From the NCBI GenBank assembly GCA_947494675.1, contig CANLVP010000003.1, positions 297,791 through 361,790 on the forward strand: a stretch of DNA of 64,000 bases, in the 5' to 3' direction. Both the position numbers and the translations under genes were made by a program. Positions 1 through 8,180 of the stretch are shown here, piece after piece (position 1 is the stretch's first letter; each line of letters begins with the position of its first letter). Below the pieces are notes generated by a model. The model was not told the origin of the DNA. It saw nothing but the letters and a program-made list of their open reading frames with translations, and searched no databases. Source of the stretch: an uncultured Paracoccaceae bacterium (lineage in GTDB: Bacteria; Pseudomonadota; Alphaproteobacteria; Rhodobacterales; Rhodobacteraceae).

Positions 1-100
1 CCTGCCGCAGGGCGAAGCGGCGTTTGGTCTGACACTGGCACTGGACAAGGGATGGGACGATCATCTCGCGCGGATGCGGGCCTCGGCGCACGAAGAATAA
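1..100 (+). CDS. C-terminal tail of an unidentified protein (partial)
   Basis: An open frame enters from the left edge (first full codon at position 2) and ends at TAA 98-100. It encodes about 32 residues, including the stretch GWDDHLARMRA. The codon choice looks like real coding sequence, but too little remains to name a family. The rest of the gene lies outside the window. Confidence 0.5.
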   Translation, partial: LPQGEAAFGLTLALDKGWDDHLARMRASAHEE

Positions 101-227
101 GGGCGGCGGGTTCGGTTGCGTAAAGCGTCACAAAACTGAATCCGAATCCTGCCAAATAGGCTGCGTCGGACCAACCCAAGTCCGGCGAGCCTGTTCCCAG
201 CATCTGTCCCGCTGAAGGCTAATGATT

Positions 228-270
228 GCGCCCGGCCCCGCTCCCCCCCGGGTCGGGCGCTTTACGTTTT
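228..270 (+). terminator. Rho-independent terminator-like hairpin
   Basis: An 11-bp GC-rich stem with one G-T pair (arms 228-238 and 250-260) is followed by a T-rich stretch at 261-270. It lies after the partial gene and about 40 bases before the aminotransferase start. It could end the upstream transcript or attenuate the next gene. Confidence 0.4.
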
Positions 271-309
271 GGCAGCGCCGTCCTAGCGTGGCCGAAAGAG
301 GGGGCGACC

Positions 310-1173
310 ATGGCGACCGGCACAAACATCCGCACATATTTTCACGGCACCTGGCATGACGGCGATATTCCGATCATGTCGGCGGCGGATCATGGGGCCT
401 GGCTGGGCAGCGGCATTTTTGATGGCGCGCGGATGGTCAATGGGCTGACCCCGGATCTGGATCTGCATTGCGCGCGGGCCAATCGGTCAGCTGAGGCGCT
501 TGGGTTGACCCCGACGGTCAGCACCGAGGACATGGTGGCGATTGTGCGCGAGGGGCTGGCGTTTTATGCGCCGGGTGCGGCCGTCTACATTCGCCCGATG
601 TATTGGGGCATTGATGGCGACGCGACGGCGATTGTGCCATCCACTGACGCCACAGGCTTTGCCGTCTGCCTAGAAGAAATCCCCTTTGCCAAGCCAGAGG
701 CCACGACAACGCTGACGACCACGCAGTTTCGTCGCCCCGTGATCGACAGCGCGGTGGTCAATGCCAAGGCGGGCTGTCTTTACCCTAATAATGCGCGGAT
801 GCTGCGCGAGGCGCGGGCCAAAGGCTTTGGCAATGCGCTGGTTGCGGATGCCACGGGCAATGTGGCCGAAACCGCAACGGCCAATGTGTTTATCGTGCGC
901 GATGGTGTGGTAATGACGCCCATTCCCAACGGGACATTTCTGGCAGGCATCACGCGGGCCCGGCATATCGCCAATCTACGGGCCGATGGGGTCGAGGTGA
1001 TCGAGAACGTCATGTCATTTGACGATGTGCGCGCGGCGGATGAGGTGTTTCTATCCGGGAACATGTCGAAAGTGACGCCCGTCAGTGCGTTTGATGATCG
1101 CCAGTATCAGGTTGGTCCCGTCATCCGCCGGGTGCGCGAGCTTTATTGGGATTGGGCGGCCAGCCAGTCTTAG
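310..1173 (+). CDS. ilvE: Branched-chain amino acid aminotransferase (class IV PLP enzyme)
   Basis: This predicted 287-residue cytoplasmic enzyme should transfer the amino group between leucine, isoleucine or valine and 2-oxoglutarate. It has the fold-type IV pattern: an N-terminal GSGIFDGAR stretch, the probable PLP lysine in NAKAGCLYPNN, and the C-terminal NVFIVRDG and FLSGN segments. An in-frame start exists at 226, but the ATG at 310 is preceded by a GAGGGGG ribosome site and matches the usual N-terminus. A D-amino-acid or aminodeoxychorismate-lyase-like activity is the main alternative within class IV. The length and motifs favour the branched-chain enzyme. Confidence 0.88.
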   Translation: MATGTNIRTYFHGTWHDGDIPIMSAADHGAWLGSGIFDGARMVNGLTPDLDLHCARANRSAEALGLTPTVSTEDMVAIVREGLAFYAPGAAVYIRPMYWGIDGDATAIVPSTDATGFAVCLEEIPFAKPEATTTLTTTQFRRPVIDSAVVNAKAGCLYPNNARMLREARAKGFGNALVADATGNVAETATANVFIVRDGVVMTPIPNGTFLAGITRARHIANLRADGVEVIENVMSFDDVRAADEVFLSGNMSKVTPVSAFDDRQYQVGPVIRRVRELYWDWAASQS

Positions 1174-1252
1174 CGCCGCGCATTGTAAATCGCCGTTGCC
1201 AGAGTTCGATGTTTGCGACAATGTGAAGGGTGCAATCATCAAGGGGTCTGTG

Positions 1253-1708
1253 ATGCGCAAGTTTATGGTCATTCTGGACGACAGCCGCGAATGTCTGAAC
1301 GCGATGCGCTTTGCCGCGATGCGGGCTGCACATACGGGCGGCGGCGTGACGATCCTGTCGGTGATCCCCCCTGAAGAATTTAACCATTGGATTGGTGTGG
1401 GTGAGATCATGCGCGCCGAGGCGCGGGAACGGATCGAGGTCCATTACGAGGTTTTTGCCAAATGGATGCGCGACAAGCAGAACGTGGACCCCGAATTGGT
1501 GATCCGCGAGGGCAAGCCCGTGGTCGAAATCATCTCTCAGGTCAGTGACGACCCCGAGATTGGCGTGCTGGTGCTGGGCGCAGGTACAGATGGCAAGGGC
1601 CCCGGCCCTCTTGTCACGGCTTTGACCCGTCAATCGGGCGAATTACCGATCCCGATTACCATCGTTCCGGGTGATTTATCCAAGGAACGACTCGAAGCGA
1701 TCACCTAA
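1253..1708 (+). CDS. Universal stress protein (UspA-like)
   Basis: This is a 151-residue single-domain protein of the universal stress family. The N-terminal strand MRKFMVILDDSREC and the glycine-rich nucleotide loop GAGTDGKGPGPLVT near residue 110 fit an ATP-binding UspA fold. The frame is open upstream to 1085, but the ATG at 1253 follows AAGGGG at a good distance and gives the normal N-terminus. It lies 79 bases after ilvE on the same strand and may share its transcript. The stress it responds to cannot be read from sequence. Confidence 0.85.
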   Translation: MRKFMVILDDSRECLNAMRFAAMRAAHTGGGVTILSVIPPEEFNHWIGVGEIMRAEARERIEVHYEVFAKWMRDKQNVDPELVIREGKPVVEIISQVSDDPEIGVLVLGAGTDGKGPGPLVTALTRQSGELPIPITIVPGDLSKERLEAIT

Positions 1709-2176
1709 ACTGCCCTTAGGGCATGTAGCATCGCTCACGCACGCGCGAGACCAGTGAAATTTGCTGAAAGAAACGCGCACGCGGGCGCGATTTTTGCGAA
1801 ATAATCACCCTTCACAGATTTGAGATGAATTTTTCTGCGTGAGCAGCTGAAACCGTTTCTCGGCAAATTTCCGCATGTTTTGGGCCGTTTAGGCGGGGTT
1901 CTGTTCGGCCATTATCGCCGATTGTGCAGAAATGCACAGAACCGGGGGGACGGTGCAAACCGACGGTGCGTCAAGGGGAACACCCCCTCACATCCAGTTC
2001 GTTTTTTCGTGATCGCCACCCCCCTTTCCGGATCGGGTTTGGGAGACAATCTTCAACTCATCGAAACGCGGCACACCCCGCCGCAAACATTTAACCCGGC
2101 CACAAGGCCACATCATCCGGCCCACCTCCCAGGGTCATAAGCAACGCCCCGAACGGGCACTGAAAGGAACGAAACC
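1709..2176. other. 468-base intergenic region with compact hairpins before the tandem secreted-protein genes
   Basis: No convincing gene is visible. After the terminator-like stem there is a TGTGCA-GAAA-TGCACA hairpin (1923-1938), a direct repeat of GACGGTGC around 1948-1968 and a GGGG-AACA-CCCC hairpin near 1976. A leader hairpin with GCCCC and GGGGC-type arms precedes the next gene. This could be a long structured leader or contain a small RNA. No promoter could be fixed by eye. Confidence 0.35.
1774..1795 (+). terminator. Possible terminator after the UspA-like gene
   Basis: A short CGCGC/GCGCG stem (1774-1778 with 1785-1789) is followed by ATTTTT. It lies 66 bases after the UspA-like stop. 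The stem is short, so support is moderate. Confidence 0.35.
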
Positions 2177-2506
2177 ATGACTATGAAGACACTCATCACT
2201 GCTGCCGCCGCAATCGCAATCACTGCTGGTGCAGCTTCTGCAAACACCTTCGGTTTTCAGGAAACTGTTGAAGACCGCAACAACATCGAACTGTCGCTTG
2301 TAACTGCTGGTGGCGAAGGTGTTGTCGAGATCTACAACGTGCAGGCCGGCAAACAAGGCGCTCTGCTTGGTATGCAGCCAGTCCACGCTGGTGCAAACGA
2401 AGATGTGCGCATCAACATCGGTAACGGCTTCAAGACTGATGTCCTCGCCGTGCTGAAGGTCGACGGCCAGGTTGTTGCAACCGAAGAGTTCGACGTCGCT
2501 CGCTAA
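2177..2506 (+). CDS. Small secreted protein, copy 1 of a tandem triplet
   Basis: This 109-residue protein of unknown function has a signal peptide ending in AGAASA-N, giving a mature periplasmic or secreted protein of about 87 residues. The mature part contains NTFGFQETVEDRN, GVVEIYNVQAG and a C-terminal VLAVLKVDGQVVATEEFDV, suggesting a small beta-rich domain. It is about 87% identical over its full length to each of the next two genes. AAAGGAACG precedes the ATG, and a second ATG two codons in is possible. No named family was recognised. Confidence 0.85.
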   Translation: MTMKTLITAAAAIAITAGAASANTFGFQETVEDRNNIELSLVTAGGEGVVEIYNVQAGKQGALLGMQPVHAGANEDVRINIGNGFKTDVLAVLKVDGQVVATEEFDVAR

Positions 2507-2604
2507 TCATCCCCCCGGGTCGCCCAAACAGGGCGGCCCACCCTCCCAAACCAAACCAATCTCATAACGCCCCAGAATGTGGGCATTCAAAAGGAACGAA
2601 AATC

Positions 2605-2934
2605 ATGTCTATCAAAACACTCATCACTGCTGCCGCCGCTATCGCAATCACTGCTGGTGCCGCTTCTGCCAACACATTTGGCTTTCAGGAATCCGTTGAA
2701 GACCGCAACAGCATCGAGCTGGGTCTGGTAACTGCCGCCGCTGACGGTGTGGTTGAAATCTACAACGTGCAAGCCGGTCAGCAAGGCGCACTGCTTGGCG
2801 CCACGATGGTGAACGCTGGTGCAAACGAAGACCTGCGCATCAACATCGGTAACGGCTTCAAAACCGACGTCCTCGCCGTGCTGAAAGTCGACGGCCAGGT
2901 TGTTGCAACCGAAGAGTTCGACGTCGCTCGCTAA
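2605..2934 (+). CDS. Small secreted protein, copy 2 of a tandem triplet
   Basis: This 109-residue secreted protein is 93% identical to copy 3 and about 87% to copy 1. Differences cluster near residues 30-67, while the last 31 residues are identical in all three. The signal peptide is almost unchanged. Its leader repeats the arrangement of copies 1 and 3: CATAACGCC, a small GC hairpin, then AAAAGGAACG a few bases before the ATG. The 98-base spacer after copy 1 holds a GC-rich inverted repeat (GGGTCGCCC/GGGCGGCCC) that also follows copy 2. Confidence 0.85.
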   Translation: MSIKTLITAAAAIAITAGAASANTFGFQESVEDRNSIELGLVTAAADGVVEIYNVQAGQQGALLGATMVNAGANEDLRINIGNGFKTDVLAVLKVDGQVVATEEFDVAR

Positions 2935-3028
2935 TCCCCCCCGGGTCGCCCGCAAAGGGCGGCCCACCCTCCCAAACCAATCAACTCTCATAACGCCCGA
3001 AACGGGCATTCAAAAGGAACGTAAAATC

Positions 3029-3358
3029 ATGTCTATCAAAGCAATCATCACCGCCGCCGCCGCTGTCGCAATCACTGCTGGCGCAGCATCTGCCAACACA
3101 TTCGGTTTCCAGGAAACTGTCGAAGACCGTAACAACATCGAACTGTCGCTTGTGACTGCCGCTGCCGACGGTGTTGTTGAAATCTACAACGTGCAGGCTG
3201 GCCAGCAGGGTGCCCTTTTGGGTGAAGCCATGGTCAACGCCGGTGCCAACGAAGATCTGCGCATCAACATCGGCAACGGCTTCAAGACCGACGTCTTGGC
3301 AGTGCTGAAAGTGGACGGCCAGGTTGTGGCTACTGAGGAATTTGACGTCGCACGCTAA
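3029..3358 (+). CDS. Small secreted protein, copy 3 of a tandem triplet
   Basis: This is the third 109-residue copy. It has the same signal peptide, the NTFGFQETVEDRN start to the mature protein, and a C-terminus identical to the other copies. The frame is open back to 2900, but the ATG at 3029 with AAAAGGAACG upstream matches its paralogues. A strong hairpin terminator follows, so the triplet probably ends transcription here. Close similarity in sequence and leader indicates recent duplication or ongoing gene conversion. Function is unknown. Confidence 0.85.
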   Translation: MSIKAIITAAAAVAITAGAASANTFGFQETVEDRNNIELSLVTAAADGVVEIYNVQAGQQGALLGEAMVNAGANEDLRINIGNGFKTDVLAVLKVDGQVVATEEFDVAR

Positions 3359-3379
3359 TTGACCCCGACGATCAATGAC

Positions 3380-3412
3380 AAGGGCCGGTTCCAGCATGGG
3401 ACCGGCCCTTTG
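3380..3412 (+). terminator. Rho-independent terminator after the tandem triplet
   Basis: A 10-bp perfect stem (AAGGGCCGGT with ACCGGCCCTT, arms 3380-3389 and 3401-3410) encloses an 11-base loop and runs into a short T tract. It sits 22 bases after the stop of the third copy. Confidence 0.7.
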
Positions 3413-3496
3413 ACGTGCTACCTTAGAACCATTCCAAACCTTGACATATGAGGGGTCGAGGCGCATATCTGAAGCCTGATCCGAAGGGGGCCACCG

Positions 3497-4060
3497 ATGT
3501 TTATTCAAACTGAATCCACGCCAAACCCAGCGACGCTGAAATTCCTGCCCGGCCAGACCGTGCTTGAGGTTGGCACCGCTGATTTTCCAACGGCGGAAGC
3601 GGCGGATGCGTCACCTTTGGCAAAGCGTATCTTTGGTGCTGGCGGCGTGGCGGGCGTGTTCTTTGGTGTCGATTTCGTCACGGTGACCAAGGCCGAAGAC
3701 GCCGATTGGGACCACATCAAGCCCGGCATTCTGGGCGCGATCATGGAGCATTACCAATCCGGTGCCTCTGTCATGGGCGAGGATCACAAGCCGGTTTCGG
3801 GTCACGCGGAACACACCGGCGAAGATGGTGAGATCGTGGGCCAGATCAAGGAATTGCTGGATACCCGCGTGCGGCCCGCGGTGGCGCAGGACGGCGGGGA
3901 TATCACATTCCACGGGTTTGATCGCGGTATCGTCTATCTGCATATGCAGGGGGCTTGTGCGGGCTGTCCGTCGTCAACGCTGACGCTGAAGATGGGGATT
4001 GAGAACCTGCTGCGGCATTACATCCCCGAAGTGATCGAAGTCCGCCCCGTAGCTGCGTGA
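3497..4060 (+). CDS. NfuA/NifU-like Fe-S cluster carrier protein
   Basis: This 187-residue protein carries Fe-S clusters to apo-proteins. The N-terminal Nfu domain begins MFIQTESTPNPATLKFLPG. The C-terminal NifU domain contains VAQDGGDITF and the cluster-binding CAGC motif near residue 153. This two-domain layout is the alphaproteobacterial and mitochondrial Nfu type. Its stop overlaps the start of the next gene (TGATG), so it heads a four-gene set with DUF6958, tsaB and rimI. Confidence 0.92.
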   Translation: MFIQTESTPNPATLKFLPGQTVLEVGTADFPTAEAADASPLAKRIFGAGGVAGVFFGVDFVTVTKAEDADWDHIKPGILGAIMEHYQSGASVMGEDHKPVSGHAEHTGEDGEIVGQIKELLDTRVRPAVAQDGGDITFHGFDRGIVYLHMQGACAGCPSSTLTLKMGIENLLRHYIPEVIEVRPVAA

Positions 4061-4344
4061 TGGGCGACAAGGTCGAAGTTGAGAACGTCAACGTCCCCGG
4101 ACAGGTGACACGCGTCGACGCGGCCAAATACAATGCCATGAAGGACGCGATGATGAAGGTCATGTCGTCCGAAGGCATGACAGCCAAGGACATCAAGGAA
4201 GCGGCCAAGGCACATCTGCCAGAGGACCTGTTCCCCGGTGGGGCCACGTCAGGCTGGTGGCAAAAGTTGGTGCAGCTTGACCTTGAGGCCAAGGGCATCG
4301 TGACGCGCCACGACACCAAACCGCTGACATTCTCGCTGACATGA
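4060..4344 (+). CDS. DUF6958-type small protein
   Basis: This is a 94-residue protein of unknown function, probably cytoplasmic, since no signal or membrane segment is seen. The body is helical, with NVPGQVTRVDAAKYNAMKDA, then LPEDLFPGGATSGWWQKLVQLDLEAKG. It resembles the DUF6958 family by recall. The ATG at 4060 overlaps the stop of the NifU-like gene. An in-frame GTG one codon earlier is less likely. Its own stop overlaps the tsaB ATG, indicating translational coupling through the set. Confidence 0.75.
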   Translation: MGDKVEVENVNVPGQVTRVDAAKYNAMKDAMMKVMSSEGMTAKDIKEAAKAHLPEDLFPGGATSGWWQKLVQLDLEAKGIVTRHDTKPLTFSLT

Positions 4345-4904
4345 CCACGCTTTTGGCGTTTGACACCTCTGGCCCGCATTGTGCGGCCGCCTTGTTGATG
4401 GGTGACCGCGTTGTCACCCGCGTTGACGATATGGCGCGGGGACAAGCCGAGCATTTGATGGGCATGTTGCAAGAGGTTTTGGCGGGCGAAGGGCTGGGCT
4501 GGGACGATCTGGACGGGATCGGTGTCGGCATTGGACCGGGCAATTTCACTGGCATCCGGATTTCTGTGGCCGCGGCGCGGGGCCTGGCACTTGGCCTTGG
4601 CAAACCAGCGATCGGGGTCAGCACCTTTGATGCACAAGGTTTTGGGCGTAGTGGCGCGGTGATCGTGCTGCCCGCGCCACGTGATCAGGTATACATGCAG
4701 GCCGGGGAGGACGCGCCGCAGTTTCTGCGGGCGGAAGATGCGCCTAAGGGTGTCGCGCTGAAAGAGGCTGACGCGATGATTGCCGATCTGGCGCGTGTGG
4801 CCGCCTCACGGGTGAACACACCACAGCCGCGCCCTGCCCCGCTTTATATGCGGGCCGCAGATGCGGCACCATCCAAAGACCCTGCCCCGGTGATCCTCGG
4901 GTGA
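4341..4904 (+). CDS. tsaB: tRNA threonylcarbamoyladenosine biosynthesis protein TsaB
   Basis: TsaB is the partner subunit that supports TsaD in making the t6A modification at position 37 of ANN-decoding tRNAs. The 187-residue sequence opens with LLAFDTSGPHCAAAL and has the ASKHA-like GVGIGPGNFTGIRI motif near residue 65. The C-terminal half is shorter than in enterobacterial TsaB, which is common in alphaproteobacteria. It overlaps DUF6958 by ATGA and the next gene, a RimI-like acetyltransferase, by four bases. The tsaB-rimI pairing is a recurrent bacterial arrangement. Confidence 0.92.
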   Translation: MTTLLAFDTSGPHCAAALLMGDRVVTRVDDMARGQAEHLMGMLQEVLAGEGLGWDDLDGIGVGIGPGNFTGIRISVAAARGLALGLGKPAIGVSTFDAQGFGRSGAVIVLPAPRDQVYMQAGEDAPQFLRAEDAPKGVALKEADAMIADLARVAASRVNTPQPRPAPLYMRAADAAPSKDPAPVILG

Positions 4905-5323
4905 GCATATCGGCCACCGCATTGGCCGCGACGCATCTGGCGGCGTTTGTCGCGGATCGGGCGTGGTCGGCGGATGAGTTTGCGTCTTTGTTGAGCAGCG
5001 CAGGCGTGATGGGTTTGGGCGAGGCATCTGCTTTTGCGCTGATGCGGGTCGTCGCGGATGAGGCGGAGCTTTTGACGATTGCAACGCATCCTGACGCGCA
5101 GCGGCAGGGGCGCGCGGCGCAGGTCTTGCAACAGGTCATCGCAGAGGCACGCGCGCAAGGGGCCAGTCGGCTATTTTTGGAGGTTGCGGCGGATAACTTG
5201 CCAGCTGTGACGCTCTACCAAAAGGCAGGTTTCACGCAGGTCGGGCAGCGGCGCGGCTACTATGCGCGACCGAATCAATCGCCCGTTGATGCGCTGGTGA
5301 TGCAGCTAAAATTGGCGCCGTGA
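4901..5323 (+). CDS. rimI: RimI-like ribosomal protein N-acetyltransferase (GNAT)
   Basis: This 140-residue GNAT-fold enzyme probably acetylates the N-terminus of ribosomal protein S18. The acetyl-CoA loop is HPDAQRQGRAAQVL, where the family has R/Q-x-x-G-x-G/A. It is followed by LFLEVAADNLPAVTLYQKAGF and the closing GRRGYYAR-like segment typical of RimI. The GTG start at 4901 overlaps the tsaB stop, consistent with coupling. Substrate identity is inferred from family and neighbour, since GNAT enzymes are diverse. Confidence 0.85.
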   Translation: MSISATALAATHLAAFVADRAWSADEFASLLSSAGVMGLGEASAFALMRVVADEAELLTIATHPDAQRQGRAAQVLQQVIAEARAQGASRLFLEVAADNLPAVTLYQKAGFTQVGQRRGYYARPNQSPVDALVMQLKLAP

Positions 5324-5330
5324 TGGTTTC

Positions 5331-5346
5331 TTGACCACTTGGTCAA
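5331..5346. promoter_or_regulatory. Palindromic operator candidate TTGACCA-CT-TGGTCAA
   Basis: A perfect 7-bp inverted repeat with a 2-base spacer lies just after rimI and 177 bases before the BMP-family gene. TTGGTC/GACCAA half-sites are typical of GntR/FadR-type repressors. It is the only strong palindrome in this gap and probably controls the transporter operon. Confidence 0.5.
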
Positions 5347-5522
5347 AAGCAAAAACAGGGGGAACCAAGGGAAACCCGCCATATTCACCAAGAATCGGTT
5401 GACCCCCGCCCCGCGCCGTTGCCTTATCTTTTGATGGACCGACAAAGATCGGCTCGTCTTTTCATGGGGGTGGCGTGTCAATTTGCCAAAGCCCCCCAAC
5501 ATACACGACCTGGGAGATACCA

Positions 5523-6518
5523 ATGACCCTCATGACAAAATTCCTCGGTGCGTCCGCCGCTTTGGCGCTGACCGCCGGTGCAGCCGTCGCCGACCCTGCA
5601 ATCATTTTTGACCTTGGCGGCAAGTTCGACAAATCCTTCAACGAAAGCGCATTTAACGGCGCACAGCGTTGGGCCGACGAAACCGGTGGTTCGTTTGCCG
5701 AAGTGGAACTGCAGTCCGATGCACAGCGCGAGCAGGCCCTGCGCCGCTTTGCCGAAGCGGGCAACAACCCCATCGTGATGGCCGGTTTTGCATTCGCAAC
5801 GGCGCTGGGTGAGGTCGCACCAGACTATCCTGACACCAAGTTCCAGATCATCGACATGGTTGTGGACGCGCCAAACGTCCGGTCCATCGTCTTTGCCGAA
5901 GAGCAGGGTTCTTATCTGGTCGGCATGGCGGCTGCCATGGCATCCGAGACCGGCACAGTTGGTTTCATCGGCGGCATGGACATCCCCCTGATCCGTAACT
6001 TTGCCTGCGGCTATGCCCAGGGCGTGAAAGCGGCCAACCCTGACGCGACCGTCATCGCCAACATGACAGGCACCACGCCTGCGGCTTGGAACGATCCGGT
6101 CAAAGGCTCTGAGCTGACAATCGCGCAGATCAGCCAAGGCGCTGACGTGGTCTATGCCGCCGCTGGCGGCACAGGCGTTGGTGTTCTGCAGACAGCTGCC
6201 GACGAAGGCATCCTGTCGGTCGGCGTGGACAGCAACCAGAACTACCTGCACCCCGGTCAGGTTCTGACATCGATGCTCAAGCGCGTGGACAACGCGGTTT
6301 ATGACGCGTTCACCGCTGGTGAAGGTCTTGAGCCCGGTTTCAACGTCATGGACCTGTCCAACGGCGGCGTCGGCTATGCGGTTGATGAGAACAACGCAGA
6401 GCTGATCAGCGCGGATATGGCCGCGGCCCTTGAGGACGCACAGGCCAAGATCGCATCCGGTGAGATCATGGTTCACAACTACAACAGCGACGAGACCTGC
6501 CCAGCGTATGACTTCTAA
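5523..6518 (+). CDS. BMP-family ABC transporter substrate-binding protein
   Basis: This 331-residue periplasmic binding protein of the BMP/TmpC family usually binds purine nucleosides. The signal peptide ends AGAAVA-DP. The mature protein starts AIIFDLGGKFDKSFNESAF, the family's hallmark opening, and contains IDMVVDAPNVRSIVFAEEQGSY-like and GGMDIPLIRNFACGY segments. The frame is open from 5475, but the ATG at 5523 with GGGAGA upstream gives a proper signal peptide. Downstream genes encode the matching ATPase and two permeases. A nucleoside substrate is inferred from family. Confidence 0.88.
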   Translation: MTLMTKFLGASAALALTAGAAVADPAIIFDLGGKFDKSFNESAFNGAQRWADETGGSFAEVELQSDAQREQALRRFAEAGNNPIVMAGFAFATALGEVAPDYPDTKFQIIDMVVDAPNVRSIVFAEEQGSYLVGMAAAMASETGTVGFIGGMDIPLIRNFACGYAQGVKAANPDATVIANMTGTTPAAWNDPVKGSELTIAQISQGADVVYAAAGGTGVGVLQTAADEGILSVGVDSNQNYLHPGQVLTSMLKRVDNAVYDAFTAGEGLEPGFNVMDLSNGGVGYAVDENNAELISADMAAALEDAQAKIASGEIMVHNYNSDETCPAYDF

Positions 6519-6541
6519 GTCAGCCTGACAGGCCACAAGAC

Positions 6542-6572
6542 AGGGCCGTGCCAGCGATGGCGCGGCCCTTTG
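6542..6572 (+). terminator. Attenuator-like hairpin between the binding-protein and ATPase genes
   Basis: An 11-bp stem with one G-T pair (AGGGCCGTGCC with GGCGCGGCCCT, 6542-6552 and 6559-6569) is followed by TTTG. Such hairpins after binding-protein genes often reduce expression of the downstream membrane components. Confidence 0.45.
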
Positions 6573-6638
6573 CGATCAAGGGGACGGGGACATGACGGGA
6601 TTTGCGATTGTGATCGGCGACGCATGGGGTGATGCGCG

Positions 6639-8180
6639 ATGAACGTGACGTCTATTGCCCCCGCGATTGAGCTGAAGGGGATCAGCAAGGCCTTTGGTCC
6701 GGTGCAGGCCAACAAGGATATCTCGATCCGGGTGATGCCGGGCACGATCCACGGGATCATCGGGGAAAATGGCGCGGGCAAATCCACGCTGATGTCGATT
6801 TTGTACGGGTTTTATAAGGCGGATGCCGGTGAGATTTTTATCGGCGGGCAGAAAACTACAATTCCTGACAGCCAGGCCGCGATCGCAGCAGGCATCGGGA
6901 TGGTGTTCCAGCATTTCAAGCTGGTTGAGAATTTTACAGTTCTGGAAAACATCGTGCTGGGGGCTGAGGACAGCGGATTGCTGAAACCCTCGCTCAAGCG
7001 GGCGCGGGCAGAGCTGAAGTCACTGGCGGATGAATATGAGCTGAACGTCGACCCTGACGCGATGATCGAAGACATCGGCGTCGGGATGCAGCAGCGGGTT
7101 GAGATCCTCAAGGCGCTTTATCGCAAGGCGGATATCCTGATCCTGGACGAACCCACGGGCGTGCTGACGCCTGCGGAGGCCGATCAACTTTTCCGGATTT
7201 TGGGGCGGCTGAAGGAAGAGGGCAAGACCATCATCCTGATCACCCACAAGCTGCGCGAGATCATGGATATCACCGACACGGTGAGCGTGATGCGGCGTGG
7301 TGAGATGACGGCGACGGTGAAGACGATCGACACCTCTCCGCCTGCTCTGGCAGAGCTGATGGTGGGTCGTAAGGTGTTGCTACAGGTGGATAAAAAGCCA
7401 GCGGAGCCGGGTGAGGTCGTGCTGGATATCAAGGATCTGAACGTCACCGACGCCAAGGGTGTGCACCGGGTCAAAGGCATCAGCTTTCAGGTGCGCGCGG
7501 GCGAGATTTTGGGCATCGCCGGTGTCGCCGGGAATGGACAGTCCGAGCTTTTGGAAGTGCTGGGCGGCTATGAGAACGGCACGGGCACGATCACGGTCAA
7601 TGGCGAAGAGATCGACCTGACCGGCGCGCATTCAGATGGCCAAAGCCGTCGGGCGCGCGGGATTGCCCATGTTCCAGAGGATCGGCAACGCGAAGGGCTG
7701 ATCATGGATTATGCCGCGTGGGAAAACACCGCGTTTGGCTATCACCATGATGCGAAATACCAGCGCGGCATCCTGATGGATAACGCCGCGATCAAGCAGG
7801 ACACCGAAGAAAAGATGCAGCGCTTCGATGTGCGCCCGCCGGACCCCAAGCTTGCGGCCAAGAATTTCTCGGGCGGCAATCAGCAAAAGATCGTGCTGGC
7901 GCGCGAAATTGAGCGGAACCCGGACCTGCTGCTGATCGGGCAGCCGACGCGGGGCGTGGACATTGGCGCGATTGAGTTCATCCACCAGCAGATCGTGGCA
8001 CTGCGCGATCAGGGCAAGGCGATCTTGCTGGTCTCGGTGGAGCTAGAAGAAATCCTGTCGCTGTCCGACCGCATCGCGGTGATGTTTGACGGCAAGATCA
8101 TGGGTGAACGGATGCCCGACCAAACCGACGAAAAAGAGCTGGGCCTGTTGATGGCCGGTATGACCAAGGGGGCCGCGTAA
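6639..8180 (+). CDS. ABC transporter ATP-binding protein with two nucleotide-binding domains
   Basis: This 513-residue ATPase energises the BMP-type importer and has the sugar/nucleoside RbsA-like layout. The first domain has Walker A GENGAGKST (42-50), Q-loop QHFKLVENFT and Walker B ILILDEPTGVLTP. Its signature is the degenerate GVGMQQRVEI. The second domain has a degenerate Walker A (GVAGNGQSELL), a good signature FSGGNQQKIVL and Walker B LLLIGQPTRGVD. This asymmetry is normal for the family. The stop overlaps the first permease gene (TAATG), so assembly is coupled. Confidence 0.92.
   Translation: MNVTSIAPAIELKGISKAFGPVQANKDISIRVMPGTIHGIIGENGAGKSTLMSILYGFYKADAGEIFIGGQKTTIPDSQAAIAAGIGMVFQHFKLVENFTVLENIVLGAEDSGLLKPSLKRARAELKSLADEYELNVDPDAMIEDIGVGMQQRVEILKALYRKADILILDEPTGVLTPAEADQLFRILGRLKEEGKTIILITHKLREIMDITDTVSVMRRGEMTATVKTIDTSPPALAELMVGRKVLLQVDKKPAEPGEVVLDIKDLNVTDAKGVHRVKGISFQVRAGEILGIAGVAGNGQSELLEVLGGYENGTGTITVNGEEIDLTGAHSDGQSRRARGIAHVPEDRQREGLIMDYAAWENTAFGYHHDAKYQRGILMDNAAIKQDTEEKMQRFDVRPPDPKLAAKNFSGGNQQKIVLAREIERNPDLLLIGQPTRGVDIGAIEFIHQQIVALRDQGKAILLVSVELEEILSLSDRIAVMFDGKIMGERMPDQTDEKELGLLMAGMTKGAA

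Noticed and set aside
1880-2140. An 86-codon frame in the gap before the tandem triplet
   Set aside because: It has no ribosome site and atypical composition (rich in Arg, His and Pro), and covers the hairpin region. It looks like non-coding sequence.
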